Positions 34,787-41,741 of a DNA stretch of 55,765 nucleotides are shown piece after piece. The translations under genes and the position numbers were made by a program. Each line of letters opens with the position of its first letter. The stretch's first letter is position 1. The notes under the pieces were generated by a model that saw nothing but the letters and a program-made list of their open reading frames with translations, was not told the origin of the DNA and did no database searches. The DNA is from Granulicella sp. L46. Lineage in GTDB: Bacteria; Acidobacteriota; Terriglobia; Terriglobales; Acidobacteriaceae. The stretch spans positions 174,913 to 230,677 of the forward strand of contig NZ_LMUT01000009.1 in NCBI RefSeq assembly GCF_009765785.1, written 5' to 3'.

Positions 34787-36147
34787 CTCCCTTCCACCCA
34801 GACCTCGAAAACGACGCCGGCCACGCCATCGATCAGGACGACCTCATCGCCTTCCACCTGCACGAGCTCTCGCCCCAGCAGGAGCGCGCCCTCCACCGCG
34901 TCCTTCAACGTGACCCAGCGCTCCAATCCGAGTCCATCGCCATCGCCTCCACCCTCCGCGCCTTCCCCAAGCACGAAGCGCCTCTTCCTCTCGACCCCGC
35001 CGCGCTCGATCGCCACTGGCAAGCCCTGCGCAACTCCCTTCCCGTCCATGTCGCCACCGCTGGCATTCCCTCGCGCGGACTGTTCCCTCGATGGGCCTTC
35101 CCCGCACTCGCGGGATCTGTTCTCGCCACCGCAGCCTTGATCCTCGCGCCGCATCATTCTCCGCGTACAAGCAATCCCACCGTCGCGACCCTAACCCCAC
35201 CGACCATTCCAGCAGTCACCTCGAATGCCACACCCTCCATAGCCGCTGTACAGATAAATAATGCTGTACCGACCACGCAAGTCATACCGCCGACATCAGT
35301 TGCTGGCGGATCATTGCCCAACAACCCAACATCTCAACCCGCCGCGCCGATTCCTTCAAACCCCACTCAGACGCAGTCCGTCATCGCCCCACCCCCGACA
35401 CAAGCTCCGCCCGCAACAAACCTCATTGCTACAAATCAACAGCCTACCTCCCTCTCCTCCACCACCCCACCCGCTCCCACCTCGCTCAACCGAACGCATC
35501 CCACCTCTCGCCCTCATTACGACCGCACCACCGACATCACCCTCGCCGCGTTCGGCAACTTCACTCCCAGCAGATCCTTCACTTCCACCACCGGAACTGG
35601 AGACTCCGCGGTCACTGCCTCTTACATGCAGTCAACAACGCCAGCTGTTGGCGCGCTCGCGTCTTTCCACCAGCAATTTCGTCCCTGGCTCGGCTATCGC
35701 ATCACCGCGGCTCACTCCGAGCCCACGTTTGAATACACCTACCAAACTTCATCCGACGGACAGCCTTCATCCCTGGGAAATGTCGTCTATGAACATGTCT
35801 ACGAGTTCTCCGGAACATACGTCGTGCAGGGCCCACACCATCGCCGCATCTCCACCTCTGCCGAAGCCGGCGCCGGCGTTCTCGCCTTCCGCCCGCCGAG
35901 CTCCAACCTGGACAGCCCTCTTGTCGGCAACGCGGTGCGTGCTACCGCAGTCCTCGGCATCGCTGCCGAATACGCGCTTACCAAGCACCTGGCTCTGACC
36001 GCCGCATATCGCCTCCTGCTCTATAAAGCCCCATCCGCCTACTCGACCTTCGGCTCCATCGTCCCCCCCGCTCCCAACAACCTCACCCTCAGCAACGAGC
36101 CCGTCATCGGCCTCACCTATCGCTTCCACCCAACCCGCGAAGAGTAG
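34783..36147 (+). CDS. Anti-sigma-like protein fused to an outer-membrane-type beta-barrel
   Basis: The 454-residue product has four parts. Residues 1-100 resemble an anti-sigma domain: DDLIAFHLHELSPQQERAL is the helix pattern of zinc-type anti-sigma factors, but the Cys/His zinc ligands are missing. Residues 104-123 (WAFPALAGSVLATAALILAP) form one membrane helix. Residues 124-245 are a Pro/Thr/Ser/Asn-rich linker. Residues about 250-454 are an amphipathic beta-strand domain whose last strand ends LTYRF plus a short tail, like outer-membrane barrels. That domain resembles the protein encoded next at 36191. It should hold the sigma factor in the cytoplasm while contacting the outer membrane. 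Confidence 0.75.
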   Translation: MTPFHPDLENDAGHAIDQDDLIAFHLHELSPQQERALHRVLQRDPALQSESIAIASTLRAFPKHEAPLPLDPAALDRHWQALRNSLPVHVATAGIPSRGLFPRWAFPALAGSVLATAALILAPHHSPRTSNPTVATLTPPTIPAVTSNATPSIAAVQINNAVPTTQVIPPTSVAGGSLPNNPTSQPAAPIPSNPTQTQSVIAPPPTQAPPATNLIATNQQPTSLSSTTPPAPTSLNRTHPTSRPHYDRTTDITLAAFGNFTPSRSFTSTTGTGDSAVTASYMQSTTPAVGALASFHQQFRPWLGYRITAAHSEPTFEYTYQTSSDGQPSSLGNVVYEHVYEFSGTYVVQGPHHRRISTSAEAGAGVLAFRPPSSNLDSPLVGNAVRATAVLGIAAEYALTKHLALTAAYRLLLYKAPSAYSTFGSIVPPAPNNLTLSNEPVIGLTYRFHPTREE

Positions 36148-36190
36148 CCACCTCTCGCTCCCCACCAACAACTCCACCTCCGAGATTCCA

Positions 36191-36970
36191 ATGACCCCTC
36201 GCGCCCAAAAATCGCTTCGCATCATCGCCCTGACTCTCGCTGCCACCGTCATCTGCGCCCTTGCACTCGCCCAAACCACCGGCCACCCCGCCACTCCCTG
36301 CAAAGCCCTCTCCACGCAGCCCACTCCATTGCCCACGCACAAGCCCATTCCTTGCCGCACCCGGCTTCACACCGAAACTTCCATCTCTCTCGGCGCCTTC
36401 TCGCAACTCACCATCGACCGCACCGGCGAACTTTATGGCTCTACCGCGCAAGGCACCGCACCCTCCGCCGGGACGCTAGGCACCTTCCGCCAAACGTTCA
36501 GCCCCTGGCTCGGCTATTCCGTCAACCTCGGCTACTCCCGCGTCTCTGAGCAATATAAAAGCGATAGCGGCTATTACGGCATCCCGAACGAACTCAATAT
36601 CAACTCCAACATGTACGAGACCTCCGTCACCTACATCGCACACACCAGCGCAAACAAGCGCATCTCGCTCTTCGGCGACGTCGGCCCCGGTCTCCTTACC
36701 TTCCTTCCCATTCCTGGCAATGAGTATTCCGTCGTTGGCTCTCCAGATCAGATGGCCCTGACCGGCCTCTCCGTGCAGGTCCGCCCCACCGGCGTCTTCG
36801 GTTCAGGCGTCGATATTCACCTCAGTCGCCACCTCGATCTCCGCACCGAGTACCGCGGCCTGATTTATAACAACCCCGATTTCCGCACCGGCGACTACCT
36901 CTCCAAACGACTCACCCTCACCAGCGAACCCACCCTCAGCGTCGTCTACAACTTCACCCACCCCAAGTGA
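36191..36970 (+). CDS. Outer-membrane beta-barrel protein paralogous to the upstream fusion
   Basis: The 259-residue product has a signal peptide (about 1-28, cleaved after ALAQ) and a beta-barrel domain from about residue 63. ISLGAFSQLT, GTFRQTFSPWLGYSVNLGYS and the C-terminal strand TLSVVYNF match the barrel domain of the preceding gene (ITLAAFGNFT, ASFHQQFRPWLGYRITAAHS, VIGLTYRF). Size fits an eight-stranded barrel. It lies 43 bases after the fusion gene and is probably part of the sigma operon. Confidence 0.82.
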   Translation: MTPRAQKSLRIIALTLAATVICALALAQTTGHPATPCKALSTQPTPLPTHKPIPCRTRLHTETSISLGAFSQLTIDRTGELYGSTAQGTAPSAGTLGTFRQTFSPWLGYSVNLGYSRVSEQYKSDSGYYGIPNELNINSNMYETSVTYIAHTSANKRISLFGDVGPGLLTFLPIPGNEYSVVGSPDQMALTGLSVQVRPTGVFGSGVDIHLSRHLDLRTEYRGLIYNNPDFRTGDYLSKRLTLTSEPTLSVVYNFTHPK

Positions 36971-36996
36971 TCACCGCCCCACCGACAATAACGCTT

Positions 36997-37031
36997 TCTC
37001 TATCCCCTACACTCTATCCCCTATCCCCTGC
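36997..37031 (+). repeat. Five-heptad element, CTCTAC type
   Basis: Units are TCTCTAT, CCCCTAC, ACTCTAT, CCCCTAT and CCCCTGC in exact register. It fills most of the gap between the barrel gene and the convergent CDF transporter gene, ending one base before the latter's stop codon. Confidence 0.85.
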
Positions 37032-37032
37032 T

Positions 37033-37971
37033 CTAATGCGCGTGCGCGTGATCATGCCCACCCGGTCCATGATGATGATGCGAGTGCCCATCCACCTCCG
37101 CAACCTCCGGCGGCGACACGCAACCATCCACCGTCGCACAGTCCGTCACCTCCAGCTGAATCGTCGCATGCTGAATCCCGAAGTGGTCCCTCAGTTGATG
37201 GTTGATCCGAGCCAGCAAATCCTCGCACTGCGCCAACTGCATCTCCACCACTTGCACATGGCACGCCATCGCATGGCTCTGCGACGTCAAGCTCCACACA
37301 TGCAGATCGTGCACATTCACCACCCCCTCAATCGTCTGCACCGCGATCCGAATCTCCGCCAGGTCCACACTCCGCGGCGTCCCCTCCAGCAGAATATGCA
37401 GCGTCTCCCGCACAATGCTCCACGAGCTGGCCAGGATCATCGCAGCAATAATCAAACTCAACAGCGGATCAATCCACTGTTGCCCCGTCACTGCAATCAC
37501 CAGGCCACCCACAATCACCGCCGCAGTTGACACCGTATCGCCCAGCATGTGCAGAAACACACTGCGAATATTCACGTCCCCCGAGAACTTCCACAGCAGC
37601 CCTGCGATCAGCCCATTCATCACCACGCCAGCCGCCGCAACGTACATCATCAAGTGCGGTTCCACGGTCACCGGATGGAAAAACCTTCCCACCGCCGCCA
37701 CCGCAATCCACACCGCCAGCACCATCAAGCTCAGCGCGTTCACAAATCCCGCCAGCACGCCTGCCCGCTGATATCCGAAAGTCCTCTCGTCGGTAGCCGG
37801 CCGCGCCTGCAGCCAAACCGCCACGAAGCTCAACCCCAGCGCCAGAAAATCCGACACATTGTGCCCGGCCTCCGACATCAGCGCCAGCGAATGTGCCCGC
37901 AGCCCGAAGAAAAACGTAGCCGCAATATAAAGCGCAGTAAGCGCCAGCGACCCCTTCAGGATCGTCTGCAT
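37033..37971 (-). CDS. Cation diffusion facilitator (CzcD/ZitB-like) metal efflux protein
   Basis: I favour ATG 37971 (MQTILKGSLALTALYIAATF), with GAAGA a few bases upstream; in-frame starts at 38001 (GTG) and 38055 are possible. The 312-residue product has six membrane helices. The metal site in helix 2 is SEAGHNVSDFLALG and in helix 5 HMLGDTVSTAAVI. The cytoplasmic C-terminal domain follows, with VHDLHVWSL, and ends in a His-rich tail (HSHHHH..HDHAHAH). It exports Zn or related divalent metals in exchange for protons. Confidence 0.92.
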   Translation of the reverse strand: MQTILKGSLALTALYIAATFFFGLRAHSLALMSEAGHNVSDFLALGLSFVAVWLQARPATDERTFGYQRAGVLAGFVNALSLMVLAVWIAVAAVGRFFHPVTVEPHLMMYVAAAGVVMNGLIAGLLWKFSGDVNIRSVFLHMLGDTVSTAAVIVGGLVIAVTGQQWIDPLLSLIIAAMILASSWSIVRETLHILLEGTPRSVDLAEIRIAVQTIEGVVNVHDLHVWSLTSQSHAMACHVQVVEMQLAQCEDLLARINHQLRDHFGIQHATIQLEVTDCATVDGCVSPPEVAEVDGHSHHHHGPGGHDHAHAH

Positions 37972-38061
37972 CCGCGTCTTCGACTTGGCTGTTCCAGTCA
38001 CCTTAATAGTGTAGAACGTCCACCCCCCGCCACCGCTCCGAGCCCACTCCTGCATGCACGG

Positions 38062-38067
38062 TAAACT
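38062..38067 (+). promoter_or_regulatory. Candidate -10 hexamer of acyltransferase copy 1 (near-leaderless)
   Basis: TAAACT lies 10 bases upstream of ATG 38078. The block CACGGTAAACT and the bases up to the ATG are nearly identical in front of the paralogue at 39321, where TAAACT is again 10 bases upstream. There is no Shine-Dalgarno sequence in either. Confidence 0.4.
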
Positions 38068-38077
38068 GGACCAACCT

Positions 38078-39163
38078 ATGGCGAAGCGCTACTACCGGCC
38101 CGAGCTCGACGCCCTGCGCTTCTTTGCGTTTGCCTGCGTCTTTTGCGATCACCTGCCCAGCACGACCCCCTGGGTCGAGCACATTGAGAGCCTCGGCGCG
38201 TTCGGAATGTGTATCTTTTTCGTGCTCAGCTCCTACCTTATCGTTACGATTCTTTTGAGCGAAAGAGAGACTACCGGGACCGTAAGGTGGAAAAATTTTG
38301 CGGTGCGCCGAATACTGAGGATATGGCCGCTATACTTTTTGGTCCTCTTTGGGAGTTATTGGTTAGGCCACTACTGGCCCTCGAACCACATCAGTGGACA
38401 CGCGGTTTTTGCCTTCTCCATCCTGCTTGGCAACCTTTATATCCTGCAACATGGGTGGATCGCAGGCGTCGCCAATCCGTTATGGAGCCTCTCTGTTGAA
38501 GAGCAGTTCTATGTTGCCGTACCCGCCATCACCCGGTTTGGCGGACGGCGCTCTCTGACAATAATATGTATCGCAACAATTGCTCTTGCCTATCTGGTCT
38601 TACTATGGCTGGGTCATCGCGGCACTACCCCAGATCCAACAGTCTGGGTCAACAGCTTTGTCCAATTCCAGTTTTTTGCTGCAGGCGGTTTGATCGCACT
38701 GCGGTCTTATGACCGGCGCGTTGCCCTTCCGCTCCTAACCCGATGTGTCATAGCAGCCAGCGGACTGGCGCTTTGGAAGACCGCGGCAGACGTATTCGGT
38801 ATGTTTAGCCTCACCCCTGTGACGCCGAGACAACTCGTCTGCGGATATCTGATTGCGCTGTTGGGCACGACCTTGATCTTTGTTTCTGTTCTTGACCTCC
38901 AGTTGCGAATTCCGCAACCACTGGCCTATCTGGGAAAGATCTCCTACGGTTTGTATCTCTTTCACGACCTGTTTATCAGCCTTATATTCGATACCCCTCC
39001 TCTTTGGCCGCGAATGCTTTATCTCCAGCACCACAAACTGATCGGCATCCCGGTTGCTTTCGGCCTGACCGTGGCGACCGCTGCTGTTTCGTACCACTTC
39101 TTCGAGCGCCCCATCCTCAAATTCAAAGAGCGCTTCGAAACCATCCGGACCCGCCCTGCCTGA
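38078..39163 (+). CDS. Acyltransferase-3 family membrane protein, copy 1
   Basis: The 361-residue product begins MAKRYYRPELDALRFFAFAC and has about ten membrane helices. The AT3 motifs are RPELDALRF, FFVLSSYLI, the RRILRIWPLYF segment and LWSLSVEEQFYV; YLGKISYGLYLFHD is the C-terminal signature. AT3 proteins O-acylate sugars of lipopolysaccharide, exopolysaccharide or other envelope glycans. The next gene is a paralogue. The central third is less GC-rich and uses more mixed codons than both ends. Confidence 0.9.
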   Translation: MAKRYYRPELDALRFFAFACVFCDHLPSTTPWVEHIESLGAFGMCIFFVLSSYLIVTILLSERETTGTVRWKNFAVRRILRIWPLYFLVLFGSYWLGHYWPSNHISGHAVFAFSILLGNLYILQHGWIAGVANPLWSLSVEEQFYVAVPAITRFGGRRSLTIICIATIALAYLVLLWLGHRGTTPDPTVWVNSFVQFQFFAAGGLIALRSYDRRVALPLLTRCVIAASGLALWKTAADVFGMFSLTPVTPRQLVCGYLIALLGTTLIFVSVLDLQLRIPQPLAYLGKISYGLYLFHDLFISLIFDTPPLWPRMLYLQHHKLIGIPVAFGLTVATAAVSYHFFERPILKFKERFETIRTRPA

Positions 39164-39304
39164 CTTTCTGACATCACAACAACTTCCGGGAGACCGTACG
39201 CTTTCATCTTCCAGGAACCTGTCACCTTGTGCCCAGGTTCGAGATCAGCTCAAGCGAATGTGCCCGCTCCTGCGGCCCCGACCCGCGCTTAGCCACCCTC
39301 ACGG

Positions 39305-39310
39305 TAAACT
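39305..39310 (+). promoter_or_regulatory. Candidate -10 hexamer of acyltransferase copy 2
   Basis: TAAACT lies 10 bases before ATG 39321, the same spacing as in the first copy. The duplicated upstream block CACGGTAAACT marks the likely extent of the duplication or conversion tract. Confidence 0.4.
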
Positions 39311-39320
39311 AAACCGACCT

Positions 39321-40403
39321 ATGGCGAAGCGCTACTACCGGCCCGAGCTGGATGCCCTGCGCTTCTTCGCATTCGCATGCGTCTTCTGCAACCACTTGCC
39401 AATATTGGGTCGCTGGTTCCGACCGATAAGGGACTCGGGAGCGTTCGGCTTGTGTATGTTTTTCATGCTCAGCGCCTACCTGATCATCACTATCCTTTTG
39501 CGCGAAAAGGAAGTGACAGGGACGGTTAACCTGGCCGCATTTGTCGTGCGGCGTGTCCTGCGGATCTGGCCGCTTTATTTTCTGGTTCTGTTTGCGGGAT
39601 ATCTCCTTGGACTTTATTTTCCGGACAGCGCCCATGTGAGTGGCCGTGCAATGCTGGCTTTCTCTTTTATGTTCGGCAACCTGTACATCCTCAATCACGG
39701 ATGGCTCGGCCCTATCGGTCCACTGTGGAGCCTTTCCATAGAAGAGCAGTTTTATCTTGCCGTGCCGGCAATCGTGCGCCTCGGAGGCCGGCGCGGCATT
39801 ATCGTAATAAGCATTGCCACAATATCGTTCGCCTACATCGTCCTGGAGCGACTCGGATTTCACCGCGCGATCAGCCGCACCATCTGGGTGAGTAGCTTTG
39901 TACAATTCCAGTTCTTCGCCGCCGGGGGCCTTATGGCCCTATGGCTCTACGGTCGCAAGCTCTTCTTGTCCCTATCGCAGCGTGGCGCATTGGCCATCGT
40001 CGGACTCGCGTTTTGGCTCGAAGCCGGCAAGCTCTTCCCATTGCAGACCCTGGGATCTCCAAAGCCCATCCCGCTCGTAGTCGCCTATCTCCTCATACTT
40101 CTCGGCACGTTCCTGATCTTGATCTCTGTACTCGAAATCAAACTCTGGATACCTCGGCCACTAATCTACCTCGGCAAAATCTCCTACGGCCTCTATCTCT
40201 TTCACGCCTTTTTCCTCTGGCTGATCTTCGATACATCCGATCGCTGGCCGCGCATGCTGTACTTCCAGCATCACAAACTATTCGCCATCCCGCTAGCCTT
40301 CGGTCTCACCGTGGCAACCGCAGCCCTCTCCTACCATTTCTTCGAGCGCCCCATCCTCAAGTTCAAAGAACGATTCGAGACCATCCACACCCGCCCCGCC
40401 TAG
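39321..40403 (+). CDS. Acyltransferase-3 family membrane protein, copy 2
   Basis: The 360-residue product begins MAKRYYRPELDALRFFAFAC, identical to copy 1, and shares LWSLSIEEQFYLAVPAI, the SFVQFQFFAAGGL block, YLGKISYGLYLFH and the C-terminus ILKFKERFETIHTRPA. The middle has diverged, suggesting different acceptor preferences. I set the start by the conserved ATG rather than the longer frame from 39258. The two copies are 157 bases apart. Confidence 0.9.
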   Translation: MAKRYYRPELDALRFFAFACVFCNHLPILGRWFRPIRDSGAFGLCMFFMLSAYLIITILLREKEVTGTVNLAAFVVRRVLRIWPLYFLVLFAGYLLGLYFPDSAHVSGRAMLAFSFMFGNLYILNHGWLGPIGPLWSLSIEEQFYLAVPAIVRLGGRRGIIVISIATISFAYIVLERLGFHRAISRTIWVSSFVQFQFFAAGGLMALWLYGRKLFLSLSQRGALAIVGLAFWLEAGKLFPLQTLGSPKPIPLVVAYLLILLGTFLILISVLEIKLWIPRPLIYLGKISYGLYLFHAFFLWLIFDTSDRWPRMLYFQHHKLFAIPLAFGLTVATAALSYHFFERPILKFKERFETIHTRPA

Positions 40404-40413
40404 CCCACCCCGC

Positions 40414-41559
40414 TCAACTTCTCCAGTGCAGCTCCACCGGCCCCTTCAACGGATGCTCCCCCTCGCCCGTCAGCCTCCGCTGCTTCAGCGCGAAGTACCA
40501 CTTCGCCGGCATGTCCGCATCGTCAATCAACATCAACCCGGGATTCGACCGCAACCCACGCGCCTGCTCCACCATCGTCTGCTGATCCTGCGCCACAAAC
40601 TTCGCCCCAAAGTAAGTCGCAATCGGCGTGACGAACGGCACGCGATATGCAATATCCCAAGCCGCAATCACATCAATCCGACAAGACGTAGCCGTCACCG
40701 GAGTCACCGTAGTCAGCGAAGCAAACCACCGCTCTCTCCCCTTAGCATTCACCGCCCGAATCGTCTCATACCGCCGATTCGGCAGCACAAAATCAATCGT
40801 CGTCACCGGCTTCCCCAGCAGCTTGTACGGCGCGCTGTTCGTCGAAGGCGCATGCGCACTCATCCTGAAGCCAGCATTCCGTCCACCATGCTCGCTATCC
40901 TCCAGCGGCTCAAACTTCTTCGTCTTCTCATGAATGCTCGCCGCGCTCCGCCACCACCACGCCCGATGCACGAATGGCCCATGCGCCGGATCCATCAGCC
41001 CAATAATCCCGTGGTCCACATTGCAAGGCAGCTCCGCCGTCAGGTGCGCGCTCCGATACCGCTTCCCAAACTTCGGTAGCTCCGGAACCGGTGGCAGCCC
41101 ACTCAAATTCTCCACCCGCCCAGCACCAGCGGCCGGAACATACACCCACGCATACCCATCGCGCTCCACCACCGGAAACGCATTTGCATAAATCTTGGTC
41201 GGCACCAAATGATCAAACGACGTCAACGAAGGAATCTCCTCGCACCGTCCGCTACACGGCTCGAACCGCCAGCCATGATACTTGCACTGCACCGTCTCTC
41301 CATCAAACCAACCCACCGACAGCGGAATCCCCCGATGCGGACATAAATCCCGCAGAGCAAACAGCGCGCCATCGCTCTTCCGACCCACCAGCATGGGAAT
41401 CCCCAGCAGCATCGCCACCGCGGTATCGCCGCGCTTCAACCCCTCCGCGCGCAGCGCCGGATACCAGTCCCCAAACACCATCTCCGCCGGCGGCCCGCCA
41501 CCAGCCAGCTGCACCAGGCTCTGCTCCACCGCAGCCGTCATGGGCTTCATCTTTGCCAT
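40414..41559 (-). CDS. Rieske 2Fe-2S aromatic-ring-hydroxylating-type oxygenase
   Basis: I use ATG 41559; ATG 41550 is also possible and the longer frame to 41649 overlaps a repeat. The 381-residue product has the Rieske cluster motif CPHRG with CKYHGW about 18 residues later, near residues 70-95. The catalytic domain carries a mononuclear-iron-type region with NVDHGIIGLMDPAHGPFVH. This layout fits oxygenases of the PaO/VanA type that hydroxylate or demethylate aromatic or cyclic compounds. No ferredoxin reductase gene is adjacent. The substrate is unknown. Confidence 0.88.
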   Translation of the reverse strand: MAKMKPMTAAVEQSLVQLAGGGPPAEMVFGDWYPALRAEGLKRGDTAVAMLLGIPMLVGRKSDGALFALRDLCPHRGIPLSVGWFDGETVQCKYHGWRFEPCSGRCEEIPSLTSFDHLVPTKIYANAFPVVERDGYAWVYVPAAGAGRVENLSGLPPVPELPKFGKRYRSAHLTAELPCNVDHGIIGLMDPAHGPFVHRAWWWRSAASIHEKTKKFEPLEDSEHGGRNAGFRMSAHAPSTNSAPYKLLGKPVTTIDFVLPNRRYETIRAVNAKGRERWFASLTTVTPVTATSCRIDVIAAWDIAYRVPFVTPIATYFGAKFVAQDQQTMVEQARGLRSNPGLMLIDDADMPAKWYFALKQRRLTGEGEHPLKGPVELHWRS

Positions 41560-41626
41560 CGCAGCCAGTCTACCCGACGAACCTCCTCGACAGCAGCCAC
41601 GAGCGCACTGCACGGACAGGTACCCC

Positions 41627-41677
41627 GAGGCTTCAGCCTCAGGTTTCATCGCGCATCAAGCATTTGGGCTTTAGCCC
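41627..41677. repeat. Double palindromic repeat (GAGGCTTCAGCCTC / GGGCTTTAGCCC)
   Basis: The palindromes GAGGCTTCAGCCTC (41627-41640) and GGGCTTTAGCCC (41666-41677) lie 25 bases apart in the divergent region between the Rieske gene and the ArnT-like gene. Repeats of this kind are common between genes in Acidobacteriota. They can form two small cruciforms or hairpins. Confidence 0.7.
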
Positions 41678-41728
41678 TAAGGTATGCACTCACTCCCCAC
41701 ATGTATGCTCAGCCAACACCGACCCGCA

Positions 41729-41734
41729 TACACT
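41729..41734 (+). promoter_or_regulatory. Candidate -10 hexamer of the ArnT-like gene
   Basis: TACACT lies seven bases upstream of ATG 41742, with no ribosome binding site between. The mRNA would start at or within a base or two of the ATG. Confidence 0.4.
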
Positions 41735-41741
41735 TATCCCA

